NCBI GenBank assembly: GCA_026008535.1
Contig: BRKX01000009.1
Coordinates: forward strand, 50,589,001-50,653,000
Reading direction: 5' to 3'
Length of the DNA stretch: 64,000 bases
From: Perilla frutescens
Taxonomy: Eukaryota; Streptophyta; Magnoliopsida; Lamiales; Lamiaceae
Of this stretch, positions 22,137 through 32,191 are shown one piece after another. A program made the position numbers and the translations under genes. Numbering within the stretch: position 1 is the stretch's first letter; each line of letters starts with the position of its first letter. The notes under the pieces are model-generated. The model made no database searches, was not told where the DNA came from, and saw only the letters and a list, made by a program, of their open reading frames with translations.

Positions 22137-23171
22137 ATGGAAGAGACATCTAAAAATTGAAATCAACGTGGAGACTATACCTTACAAGCTATGCAGCAAT
22201 AATTTGCAAGGCTTAGAGCAATTCTTGAAGGTGTAAACGATCGTTTGGAGAGGTTCGAGCAACAAACACCTCAAAGCAATGCAAACCCTCAAAGAAACCA
22301 AAGGAGACATCAAGATGAAGGAGAACCTGAATGGGAGGATGATTTTGGTCATATGAATCAAAATCAATGGAGTGGAAGACGAAGACAACCAAATGAAGTG
22401 GATCGTGATTTGGGAAGTATTAAAATGAACTTTCTAATTTTCCAAGAAAGGAATGATCCCGAAGCTTATTTGGAGTGGGAAAGGAAGGTGGAACTCATTT
22501 TTTAGTGTCACAACTATCGGAGGAGAAGAATATGGGATTTATTGCAATTGAATTCACGGACTATGCTATAGTTTGGTGGGATCAATTGATCAAAAATCAA
22601 AGACGCTATGGAGAACGGCCAGTTTCTTCATGGGAGGAAATGAAGATCATCATGCGTAAGAGATTTGTTCATTCTCATTATTTTTGTGAATTATATCAAA
22701 AACTCTAATCTATGCATCAAGGTACAAAATCTGTTGATGAGTACTTCAAAGAGATGGAGATTGCCATGATTAGGGCAAATGTTGAAGAAGATAGACAAGC
22801 AACCATGGCTCATTTCTTATGTGGGATGAATAGGGAGATTGCCAACATCGTGGAGCTTCAACACTATGTGGAGCTTGAAGATATGGTTCATGCAGCCATA
22901 AAGGTAGAGAGGTAATTGAAGAAGAAGGGAAATTTCCAAATGAGTTATCCAACAAATTCTCAATCTTCACACAAGCCAAGAGATGGGGCATCCAAACCAA
23001 CTTTTGCGGTAGATTCAAAACCTCAAAGTGAGCTGTCCAAAACCAAAGCAAATGAAGTTGACAAGGGAAAATGTACCATCTCTATTTCTACTTCTATAAG
23101 AAATAAGGATATCAAATTCTTTCGTTGTTATGGATTTGGCCACATTGCATCTCAATGTCCAAACAAAAGGA
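22137..23171 (+). pseudogene. gag: gag of CRM-like element, degenerate
   Basis: The ATG at 22137 gives EETSKN and a stop after 7 codons, then continues with FARLRAILEGVNDRLERFEQQ. The capsid region follows: DLGSIKMNFLIFQERNDPEAYLEWERKVE (ORF 22245-22505) and YGERPVSSWEEMKIIMRKRFVHSHYF. Later blocks are QGTKSVDEYFKEMEIAMIRA and FLCGMNREIANIVEL. The zinc knuckle near 23116-23160 reads FFRCYGFGHIASQCPNKR: the first Cys of C-x2-C-x4-H-x4-C is Phe. Stops lie at 22158, 22503, 22706 and 22913. At about 23172 the frame passes, through a deletion, into the end of the protease. Confidence 0.85.
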
Positions 23172-23576
23172 TCAAGTGCAGATTTCATTTTCAATTGGCA
23201 ACTACAAAGATGAAGTTCTTTGTGATGTGGTTCCAATGCATGCTAGTCACATTCTTTTGGTCAGACCTCGGCAATTTGATCGAAGAGTGACTCATGATGG
23301 ATTCCTCAATAGATATACTTTCAAGCACAACAACAAATCAGTCATACTTGTTTCATTGAGTCTACAACAAGTACAAGAGGATCAACTCAAAATATCACAA
23401 GCAAGGAGAGCTAGAGATAGTGAGGGAAAAGAAAATAAGGAAAGTGAAAAAATTTTGAGTGAAAAAAAGAGTCGAGAGAAAAATAAGAGTGAGGGAAAAA
23501 AGAAACAAAGTTTCTATGTAAGAGCAAGAGAGATAAAGAGGGTGATAGTTGAAGAAAAGAGTGTGTCATCTTAGTG
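23172..23576 (+). pseudogene. pol: Protease remnant of CRM-like element (active site deleted)
   Basis: Directly after the zinc-knuckle region the sequence reads QISFSIGNYKDEVLCDVVPM and HILLVRPRQFDRRVTHDGF, the C-terminal third of the CRM/chromovirus protease. The preceding part, with the D-(S/G)-G active site and the usual acidic linker, is missing, which puts a deletion of several hundred bases at about 23172. A charged low-complexity linker (KENKESEKILSEKKSREK) runs to a TAG at 23572. Without an active protease this copy was non-autonomous unless the deletion came after insertion. Confidence 0.8.
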
Positions 23577-25090
23577 TATAAAGAGTATTATTTTAGCACT
23601 AACGAACTAACTCCATCTTTTCCTAGTACATTTGTGTCACTTTTGCAGGAATATGGGGACATCTTTTCGGAAGAAGATCCAAGTGGATTACCTCCTCTAA
23701 GAGGTATTGAACATCAAATTGACTTTGCTCCGGGATCTGTACTCCCAAACCGACCATCTTATAGAGCTAATTCGGAGGAAATAAGGGAAATCCAAAGGCA
23801 AGTCGAGGAGTTGTTGAAAAAAGGAAAGATTCGTGAAAGTATGAGTCCATGTGCTGTTCCGGTGATTGTGGTTTCAAAGAAAGACAGATTATGGAGAATG
23901 TGCACTGATTGTCGAGCCATCAACAAAATAACTGTAAAGTATCACTATCCTATTCCTAGGTTAGATGACATGCTTGATGAGTTGTTTGGTGCTGTTGTCT
24001 TTAGTAAAATTGATTTGAAAAATGGATATCATCAAATTCGGATTAGGGAAGGAGATGAATGGAAAATAACTTTTAAAACAAAATATCGTTTGTTTGAGTG
24101 GTTAGTCATACCTTTTGGTCTAACTAATGCACCTAGCACTTTCATGAGATTAATGCACCATGTTTTGAGAACTTTCATTGGGAAGTTTGTGGTTATTTAC
24201 TTTGATGATATTCTGATTTATAGTAAAAGTAACGAGGAACATCTTGAACATGTACGAATTATATTAGACACCTTAAGAAAAGAATCTTTGTATGCTAATC
24301 TTAAGAAGTGTTCATTTTGCATGGAAAAAGTTATTTTTCTTGGATTTGTGGTGATTGCCAATGGTATTGAAATGGAAAAAGACAAAGTGATAGCTATCTT
24401 AGAATGGCCAGTTCCTATAAACATTGCTCAAGTTAGAAGTTTTCATGATCTTGCATGTTTTTATAGAAGATTTGTGAAAGATTTTAGTACCATTGCTACA
24501 CCTTTGAATGAAATTGTGAAGAAAGAAGTTGGTTTTCGTTAGGGAGAAAAACAAGAACATGCATTTAATCTCCTTAAAGAAAAACTAACTACTGCACCTA
24601 TTCTTGCATTGCCTAACTTTGATAAAATGTTTGAGCTTGAATGTGATGCATCCAGAGTGGGTATAGGTGCTGCTTTGTTGCAAGATGTGAAGCCAATTGC
24701 TTATTTTAGTGAGAAGTTGAAGGGGGCTCAATTGAACTATCCAACATATGACAAGGAGTTGTATGCTTTGGTGAGCGCCTTAAAGACATGGCAGCATTAC
24801 TTATGGCCAAGAGAGTTTGTAATTCACACGGATCATGAATCTCTCAAATACCTCAAAGGTCAAGGTAAGCTTAGCAAGAGGCATATAAAATGGGTGGAAT
24901 TCATTGAATCATTTCCATATGTGATTAAGTACAAGAGGGGAAAAGAAAATATTATGGCTGATGCATTGTCTTGGAGGTATACTTTGATTACAACTTTGAG
25001 TTCTAAACTTCTAGGTTTTAAGTCTATCAAGGGAATGTATGCAAATGATTCTTATTTTAGTTCTATTTACTTGTCTTGTGAGCATGTTGC
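23574..25090 (+). pseudogene. pol: Reverse transcriptase and RNase H of CRM-like element
   Basis: The frame 23574-24542 (322 codons) is an unbroken RT: FSEEDPSGLPPLRGIEHQID, WRMCTDCRAINKITVKY, FSKIDLKNGYHQIRI, VIPFGLTNAPSTFM and catalytic YFDD at residues 209-212. It ends with a TAG at 24540. RNase H continues from about 24543: FELECDASRVGIGAAL, YFSEKLKGAQLNYPTYDKEL, FVIHTDHESLKYLKGQ, and ADALSWRY near 24960. The catalytic D/E/D residues look intact, so RT-RH is the best-preserved part of this element. Confidence 0.9.
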
Positions 25091-26461
25091 TTGTAAAAAA
25101 TTTTATAGGCATGATGGATACTTGTTTCGTGACAATAAACTTTGCATTCCTAAATGTTCCATGCGGGAGTTGCTTGTGCATGAAGCTCAGGGGGAGGTTT
25201 AATGGGGCATTTTGGAATACATAAGACTTTAGATGTGTTACATGAACATTTTTATTGGCTTAAAATGCGAGTTAATGTTGAAAGAATTTGTGAAAGATGT
25301 ATAACTTGCATGTAAGCTAAATAAAAAACACACCCGCATGGTTTGTATACACCTTTACCTATTCCTAATGAACCTTGGGTCGACATATCCATGGATTTTG
25401 TGTTGGGATTGCCTAGAACACGAAGAGGTAAAGATTCTATTTTTGTGGTGGTTGATCAGTTTTCCAAAATGGCACACTTCGTTCCATGTCAAAAAAGTGA
25501 TGATGCAACACATATTGTTGATTTTTTCTTTAAAGAAGTTGTACGTTCGCATGGTGTTCCAAGAACAATTGTAAGTGATAGAGATGCAAAATTTTTAAGT
25601 CACTTTTGGCGTGTGCTATGGGGTAAATTGGAAACTAAACTTATGTTTTCTACTACTTGTCATCCCCAAACGGATGGGCAAACTGAAGTAGTTAATAGGA
25701 CTTTATCTCAATTACTTAGAGTTTTGATTCAAGCGAATTTGAAAAATTCGGATGATTGTTTATCATTTGCTGAATTTGCATATAATTGAAGTGTTCATTC
25801 CCCCACTAACTTTTCTCCACTTGAGTTGTTTATGGATTTAATCTATTGAGTCCACTTGATCTTGTACCAATACCCATGGAAGAGCGTGCAAGTCTTGATG
25901 GTAAGGCAAAGGCTGAAATGGTGAGAAAGTTGCATAAGAAGGCGAGGCTTAAGATTGAGAAAAAAAACCGAACAATATGTAAAGCAAACCAATAAGGACC
26001 GAAAGCAAGTTATATTTAAGCCGGGGGATTGGGTTTGGTTATATTTGAGGAAAGAGAGGTTTCCAACAAAAAGGAAGTCTAAGTTACAGCCAAGAGGAGA
26101 TGGACCATTTCAAGTGGTTGCAAGAGTGAATGATAATACTTATAAACTTGATTTGCTTGGTGAGTATACTATAAGTGCCACTTTTAACGTTGCTGACCTT
26201 TCTCCTTATTTTGGTGATGTAGATTCGAGGACGAATCCTTTTGCAGAAGAATGGAATGATGGAGATGCACCCGACAAGTCTAAAACATACAAGAGGGATC
26301 TTTTGATCGTGCATGATGGACCAATTACAAGGGCACGAGCTAAGAAAATCAAAGAGACTATAATGATCACTATAGCTGAAATAAGAGATAACATGCATGA
26401 GGATTCAACATTGGGCCAAATGGTGAATTTTATTCAAGTTGATAGGCTGCATTCTATATGA
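25091..26461 (+). pseudogene. pol: Integrase and C-terminal tail of CRM-like element, running into the 3' LTR
   Basis: The zinc-binding part is HDGYLFRDNKLCIP...GHFGIHKT...CERCITCM. The core (25343-25789) has DISMDFVLGLPRTRRGKDSI, IVSDRDAKFLSHFW and HPQTDGQTEVVNRTL, with D, D and E all present. A stop at 25787 and a frameshift near 25955 follow. The last frame (25955-26461) gives GDWVWLYLRKERFP, LQPRGDGPFQVVARV and SATFNVADLSPYFGDVDSRTNPF. It crosses the PPT and enters the 3' LTR at 26257, ending 205 nt inside it. No canonical chromodomain is seen. The tail DGPITRARAKKIKE takes its place. Confidence 0.9.
26243..26256 (+). other. Degenerate polypurine tract of CRM-like element
   Basis: GCAGAAGAATGGAA lies directly before TGATGGAG of the 3' LTR and downstream of TTCGAGGACGAATCC. 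It also encodes part of the pol tail. Confidence 0.65.
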
Positions 26462-27116
26462 TGAATTGGGTTTGTCTCATATCCATCTTGAAGGCCTAAA
26501 TTTGAGAGGTGTGAAGATTATTTTCATGGCCTCTTTATGCCCTAAAATAAATGATATTTTATTTTATTAGATAAATGTTATTTTTGTGTATTTTTAGTTC
26601 AAAAGTCATTGTCTAGGTTAGTGGGGTCTTTTGTAACTCCTAATTGGTGTAAATGAACCTTAATAGCTAGACTTTAGTGGTGATCATGGAGTCTTTAGTG
26701 AAGGGTTCATGGGGTCTTTATTATAGCTTCTAAATGATGTAAAGGAGCTTTAATAATCAGCCCTTAGTGGTGTGCATCCACGACATGCATCCAAGAGTCT
26801 TCTTTGTCCTATAAATAGGGTTGTACTTGTGTTTACAAGGACAACTAGAATGATAAACGAAAATTAGCTTAATTGCTTTGTGAGTTGAATTCCCTTTGTA
26901 GAGTTTTTCAATTGTTTAAGAACTTATCAAGATTTTGAGCAAGGTCTTGTGGCGTTCAAATATACCAAGGTTCTTGGCTGATTATATAGCCAACAGGTCA
27001 AGGTTTTCATGCTCTAGGAAAGATCAAACCGGATTCTCGATCTGGGGTGACCGCTGCCTATCATCGAATGATGGGTTCTTGAATCAATATATTCAGTGGG
27101 TCCTTCGTCCATATCA
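26257..27116 (+). repeat. 3' LTR of CRM-like element
   Basis: This 860-bp LTR starts TGATGGAGATG and ends CGTCCATATCA. It pairs with 20853-21712, is flanked on the right by AGCAG, and includes the TATA box TATAAATAGG at 26810-26819. Confidence 0.9.
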
Positions 27117-27121
27117 AGCAG
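27117..27121. repeat. Right target-site duplication AGCAG of CRM-like element
   Basis: AGCAG equals 20848-20852. Copia-1 RNase H resumes directly after it. Confidence 0.9.
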
Positions 27122-27564
27122 ATAGCTGGCATCTTCACAAAGCCTTTACTAGAGGCAATATTCATAGAGCTATGTATCCAATTGGGGCTATTTGAACTAG
27201 CATCAGAAGATGAAGATGATCAAAATGGGAGAATGCAAAGAGCAATCCCAGCCGATGAGATAAAGAGAGCAGAAGCTGAAACTGAACCAAAAGGTGCATC
27301 AGTTCAGTCAGCAAAAGAAGTCAAAACTGCTCAAATTATCAGTTAAGATAAAAAGCAAGATGAAAAGTTTGCAGACTGATGAAAGGCATGGAAGTTGAGA
27401 ACTCAAAAGGCCAGAACTGATCAGATGCTCATAACAGCTCGTGATCAGCTGAAGCAAGCAGCTGCACTGGAAGGAGAGCTGGAAGCCAACTCAGCAAAAA
27501 GAAGAGCTAAACTGAAAATATCTCAATTGAAGCCGGTCATGCCAACTGGAGATTGCCAGAAGTA
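27122..27564 (+). pseudogene. pol: End of RNase H plus charged C-terminal tail of Copia-1
   Basis: After the AGCAG duplicate, one frame reads IAGIFTKPLLEAIFIELCI-like sequence and LGLFEL, the standard Copia RNase H end. An unusual tail follows (SEDEDDQNGRMQRAIPADEI, KRAEAETEPKGASV, DQLKQAAALEGELEANSAKRR) with heptad-like spacing that could form a coiled coil. Stops lie near 27343 and 27378, and the last near 27562. In Copia elements pol usually ends soon after the ...FEL block, so this tail belongs to the enlarged 3' region of this family. Confidence 0.75.
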
Positions 27565-27576
27565 GCTAAATCATCT

Positions 27577-27839
27577 GATGACGTCAGCAGCTCAAAGCCA
27601 CGCGGAAGCACCAGAAGAGAGCTTCAAACAGATAAGTTTGAATTTACTTTTGATTAGTGGAACGGTAAAATGACGTGTTATACTATTGTTACCGTTGGAC
27701 CTACTATCTCTCTCTTTAATTAAATCGCAACAGATAAATTTGAGAATTAATCGACCGATTAATCAGAGCCGTTCAAGATAAGCTCCCCTCAAATTATTGT
27801 TACTGTTAGATTTACCATGGAATTTGAAGGTTATAAATA
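27577..27839 (+). promoter_or_regulatory. Putative internal promoter before accessory module 1
   Basis: This stretch has the palindrome TGACGTCA (about 27578-27585), a bZIP/CRE-type core, then pyrimidine-rich CTATCTCTCTCTT and finally TATAAATA at 27832-27839, 119 nt before the ATG at 27958. Spacing and order are those of a plant Pol II promoter. The region between pol and the 3' LTR of a Copia element would not normally need one. Function is inferred only. Confidence 0.4.
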
Positions 27840-27957
27840 GATTGGCCGAAATCCTTTTTCAGCCCACTCAAAAGCCTTCAAGAATTTCCTCAAGAGCAAA
27901 AAATATAGAGTTTTCATTACTTCCAAAGTCTCAGAAAACTCTTTCTCAAACTTTCAA

Positions 27958-29117
27958 ATGGCTCAATTTTCTGCTAACATTCACCACAGAAAATATAATT
28001 TCAGAGTCACCGGTGAAGGCTCTTCAACCTTCTGCAGAGATTTGCATCATGACAAAATACTTAGCAGAGATAACTTCAGAAGATTCTCCAACGTCTCCAG
28101 CTATTGTGAAGGAATTATTCAGTCACTCAAAAATTCCAGGCTGAGAACGTTCACCAAAGATACCTTCACTCGGGTATATCCAGAAGCAGTTATAGAGTTC
28201 TTTCTCAACTTGACAAGCACAGATAATCCTGTGGAATTCAAGACAGAGGTTTGTGGAAGAAACATTATGGTCACCCGAACAATTTTAAAAGGGGTGTTTG
28301 ATCTCCCAGAAGAAGGAGACAACGTTGATGAAACAGAAGTTAACATCAAAGATTATTATGATAAGTGGGTAACAATCGGCTTTGATAGATATTACCACAT
28401 CAATCACTCAATATTCAACTTTGGAAAAGAATTCCAAGTATTGGCAGTAATCGCCATAAGAATGATGATGGAATCATGTGAAGATCATTCCAGCATGTCG
28501 GAAATAAAATACAGAATATGCAATGTAATATGGGAAGGAAAGAAGATCAACTGGTCCCTGTATTTCTTTTGACAACTGAAGAGGTTCGTGGATATTGTGG
28601 AAACAGAAACCAGAAGCTCCAGGTGTTTTAAACAAAAGATGAACTTTCTCAACAGGATGAGCCTTATACTAGAATACTTGATTCCTGATGTGATGACAAA
28701 AGAGACCCATCCTCAACAGGTCAACCCAGATGATTTTATCCCCAGAGTTGATACAACTGGAATGCCTCCAGTAATGATTAGAAAACAACAACCAAGACTG
28801 GGGCAAAAGTTGATTCCAACCCTTCCTCCAGCAGGGTGGAAAGGAAAGGACAAGATAGTGGAATTAGAAGTCGAAAGGACAAGATAGTAGAATCAGAAGT
28901 CCAATCCAACACAGGCTCAGATGATGTCTTTCACACCATTGAAATATATCAATTCCTTGAAGAAAAGAATGAGAGAAGAAAGAACTCTAGAAAGAGTCCA
29001 AATAAAAGAAGAGCAGCATCACCGACTCACTCTAAGCTGGTCGAGAAACGAGCTACTAAACACCAGACTACAGAGCTCAGCTGGATGCGGAAAAAGAAAC
29101 TAGAAAGCATCCGCTGA
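27958..29117 (+). pseudogene. Copia-1 accessory module 1 (unknown family protein)
   Basis: The ATG at 27958 opens 204 codons to TGA 28570. The same frame then continues to TAG 28885, and a frameshift leads on to 29117. I do not recognise a named gene. Its core YPEAVIEFFLNL...GRNIMVTRTILKGVFDLPEEG resembles modules 2 and 3: an aromatic-PE-x-V block, an IxIT/IMVT block about 35 residues later, and LPxxG. It is also like the 'putative plant transposon protein' domain often found beside plant retroelements (from memory, untested). The second part FLNRMSLILEYLIPDVMT also has a counterpart in module 3. The tail is strongly basic (RKSPNKRRAASP, WMRKKKLESIR). I see no signal peptide or membrane span, so an envelope role is not supported. 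Confidence 0.6.
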
Positions 29118-29395
29118 GTATTGGAAAGACTCGACGAGCTGATCAACAAGGAAAGAAGTAGCGACATGGCAATACGCCAAAGTTGTACCGAAAACTGATC
29201 AAGAACATGAAGGATCAGGTAAAATTGCTCTCTGAGTCAATTCTGCAACTAGAGATATTTCTTGGAACTGAAGACTCTAAGGAAAATTCGTCTAGCAGTG
29301 AGAACATACCAGACAGTTCCAGAAGTGGCAAGAAAAGGAGAACTGACGACAAGAAGGACTAGAGGCCAATCAAACTGATAAGAAGCCTCCTTAGG

Positions 29396-29438
29396 AATAA
29401 ACTTCTTGTAATTCCAGTTTCATATCTTTTTAAATAAA
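29396..29438 (+). terminator. Putative polyadenylation signals after module 1
   Basis: AATAAA occurs at 29396-29401 and 29433-29438 in AT-rich sequence about 280-320 nt after the module 1 frame. This is where a plant 3' UTR would carry them. The stretch 29118-29720 has no other supported feature. Confidence 0.35.
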
Positions 29439-29753
29439 ACCATTTTGCCTTAATAGTTCCAAATGTCTTGTCAAGCATTTACTTCGCACCTTCCCCTCGT
29501 TGCAGTCTGACAAGGACATTTAAGGTAAACAAACAAAAGTAAATGACACAATTTTTTTAAAGATATATGAGTACCTATTCATTACTCATAAATCAATTTA
29601 GATCTAGTCCCTCTCCCTTGCAAAAGAGAAGAGACATACTCATTTTCCCAATCTCACTCAAAGAGTCTCTCTCTCTCATCTCTCTTAAAAATTCTAGCCA
29701 AATTTTCTTCAACGGCAGAATTGCTTAGTTCCCCCAACTCTTTCAAAAATCAG

Positions 29754-31547
29754 ATGATGAGAGATAAATTCCTTGAAATGAAAAAAATTCCAGGACATTC
29801 TTCAAAATTCAAACGACCAGAACCTGCTTGTTTCTCTTCACAAGACAAGGATTCTTTACTACCTAGAAACACTACCCCGATTCTTCAGACAAAGTCGGGT
29901 GTGTGAAATTCTTCTCCAAGTATAAATTAGTGTTGATGGCAAGGAGATTATATCAGTTATCCAAGGCCGACCAATCAAGATAACTGAAGGAACAGTTGCT
30001 GAAGTTTTTCAACTTCCAAGGAAAGGAGCAACCATTCAAGCGTTGAGTGAAGCAGCTAAACCATACTGGAGAAGGTGGAAGACCCCCAACTGCAAAAAGA
30101 CATTCAGTTTTTCCACAGTCAAAACTGATCTAAGACCAGAGTATGGAGTTCTGCTCGACATCACAAACAAGATGATGTTTGGAGCAATTGGAAGCCTAAA
30201 CCAGCTTACCCAAGAGAGGTACAAGGTGATGATACACCTAGCTAAAGGACGCGAGACAAACTGGGCAGAGTTTGTATTCTTACAACTCAAGTGTTAAGTT
30301 CTCAAGACTTTCAACTCAAAGAGAACAGGGAAGTTTGAGTCCATGATAGGACTTGTTCTTAGAATGAGCAAGATGATTGAAGACATCTTGAAGCTGCCAA
30401 ATGATGATACATTATCAGTCCTCATCGCCGACTGGATTCCCAAGAGAGGAAGCATTCATCTGTACTCACTCAAGAAGAAAAGGCTAGGAAAAGGCAATAC
30501 AAATGCCACAGCCTCAAATACCTCAATTGCCAATGTCGTCCCGTCATCAGTCTCCAAGAATGGATCAACAACGGACTTCCAAGACTGTTCCTATCCAGAT
30601 GAGCATATTCCATTCATCTGAAATATTCATTCAAATTATGGAGCTAACTACTTCAGGAAAACTTGTCCCCCTCTCCAATTGATGGAAGAAGATATTCGCA
30701 CTTTCTATAGTGGTGAATATTCAGCCAAGAATGCACAAAAAGAGGTAACCAATTTACTTCTTACTGGTACAAGCAAGATCAAGAGCTTTTTAAGCTTCTA
30801 CACCAGTACTTCTACTGGTACAACTGGAGACAGTCAATATCCATCCAGTCTCATTTCTTGATCACTGCTTTTCACGGTATGAGTTTTTGGCAAATAGAAG
30901 AAGTTTAGAGTTTGAAATGGATAGGGTCTGCAAATCCATTTCCTCCAACTATTGTGCAAGTACAGAGGATTATGAGTCATAGATTGACCAAGAAAATTCC
31001 TCCAACTGCCCTACTTGCCGAATTAGGAAGTGACATCAAGGTTCAAGAAGAAGCAGGAGCAAAGCAGCAAGAAATCTGCACAATCAGCCCTGCTCGCAGA
31101 AAACTGAATTTTGGAACACTACCAAATCAGTTAGCTGAGCCTAATTGACCAGCTAAACCTGCAACTGCACAGAAGCAGCGAGAGCCACCTCTCACCCCAG
31201 TTGCAGTGAGTCGACCGTGTGATGGTGAAGAGACTGCCTCATCACTTAATCTCTTATCAAAGAGATATGTCACCCCACTGATTGCTTCAAGCTACAAGAC
31301 AACCGCCCAACTGAACCTGCAGGAAGTTCAGCACAAGTCATCCTCAAGAAGAAACTTGAACAGAAGGCGAAGGGTCACATCTGCTGAAGCTAAGCACCAG
31401 AGTCAATCCGTGAAGAAAGCAAGGCCAGAGAAGCTTGTTGAAGGAACTGGATCCGCCTTCAAGATGAAAAGGTCAAACTGCCCTGATGAGAGCAGTGAAG
31501 AGCATCCAGTTCGGCCCCTTAAGAAGAGAAAATTGACTGAGATATGA
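29754..31547 (+). pseudogene. Copia-1 accessory module 2 (unknown family protein, basic tail)
   Basis: The likely start is ATG 29754 after a CT-rich leader (TCTCTCTCTCATCTCTC, 29666ff). Frames shift near 29900 and 30870. The core in frame 30043-30296 and just upstream contains GRPIKITEGTVAEVFQLPRKG, which aligns with the IMVT...LPEEG and IVIT...LPRIG blocks of modules 1 and 3. MMFGAIGSLNQL...NWAEFVFLQL follows, then stop TAA at 30295. Later frames give EDILKLPNDDTLSVL and a strongly basic end (SSRRNLNRRRR near 31350, HPVRPLKKRKLTEI at 31547) that looks like nuclear-localisation sequence. Several stops make it a pseudogene. No catalytic motif is recognised. Confidence 0.6.
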
Positions 31548-31560
31548 TCCAGTAGTTCAA

Positions 31561-31579
31561 CAACTGATGTCATCAGTTG
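31561..31579. repeat. Perfect 9-bp-arm palindrome
   Basis: CAACTGATG, T, CATCAGTTG is a perfect inverted repeat just after the module 2 stop. It could be a binding site or chance within this CAACTGA-rich element. Confidence 0.5.
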
Positions 31580-31863
31580 AGTGATGAATCAGTCCCAAGG
31601 GCCAAGAAGGAGATATGACTAGAACTGATCGATCAGTTGCCACATCATCAATTTATCAAAAAGTCATCAGTTGGACGGGGTAGCCCAATTGCCAAGGAAA
31701 AGTTTAAATTTATTAAATCTTTAAACTTATTCCAAGCATATTAATGCAATCGTGATCTAATGTGCATTATTTTTAAATGGGAGATCTCTCAAGATAGCAA
31801 GCCTTTAATACTACTGAGCAAAATCAATAACTAAAATGGGAAGTGGGTTGTTAGCCTGAGAGA

Positions 31864-31871
31864 TATAAATA
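31864..31871 (+). promoter_or_regulatory. TATA-like box before module 3
   Basis: TATAAATA in GAGATATAAATAGC lies 308 nt before the module 3 ATG (32179). A CT-rich leader (TTTCTCTCTACTCC, CATTCTCTCTCAAAC) follows at 32130-32170. The arrangement is like that before module 1. Function is inferred. Confidence 0.35.
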
Positions 31872-32178
31872 GCAAAATCCTGCACAAAATATTTACTATT
31901 TATGGCAACTACCCCATTTCCAAATGGATGAAATCTCAACTGCTGATCAAAATGCTAAGCCAAACTTGTTGACGGCTGAGATGATCATCTCATTTATGCC
32001 AGCTGAACATCAGTTAAATCCATTTAAACTGATTAGCTGATGCGTACTCGAGTGCAACAAAGCTTCTTTAAATCCCAAGGAGGATCCAAGATTATACATC
32101 AATCTCAAACTCTCCCTGCATTTGCTTTGCATCTTTCTCTCTACTCCATTCATTCTCTCTCAAACATTCTCTTGAAGA

Positions 32179-32190
32179 ATGGAATTGCCC
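32179..32190 (+). pseudogene. First codons of accessory module 3, split by an insertion
   Basis: ATGGAATTGCCC gives the first four codons of module 3. The Tekay/Del-like element starts at 32192, after the 5-bp target copy GCCCA. The frame resumes on the other side of that element at 43880. Confidence 0.65.
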
Positions 32191-32191
32191 A
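32187..32191. repeat. Left target-site duplication GCCCA of Tekay/Del-like element
   Basis: GCCCA here and GCCCG at 43880-43884 match at four of five bases. The difference is a transition. Confidence 0.75.

Larger units (their letters stand above)
20853..27116 (+). mobile_element. CRM-like Gypsy element with both LTRs
   Basis: This 6264-bp element has two 860-bp LTRs (20853-21712 and 26257-27116), both with TGAT...CATATCA ends, and a perfect AGCAG duplication in Copia-1. It has a tRNA-Met-type PBS, gag with a zinc knuckle, a remnant of protease, RT, RNase H, integrase and a C-terminal tail that runs into the 3' LTR. Reading into the 3' LTR and LTRs starting TGATG are known traits of the CRM (centromeric retrotransposon) chromoviruses. 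The lineage call rests on this and on sequence style and was not tested. By eye I count about 15 differences in the first 208 bp of the two LTRs, so it is not recent. Confidence 0.85.

Noticed and set aside
27958..28572. Calling accessory module 1 an envelope gene, as reported for some SIRE elements
   Set aside because: I see no signal peptide, transmembrane segment or furin-type site. The sequence resembles modules 2 and 3 and a plant transposon-associated domain instead.
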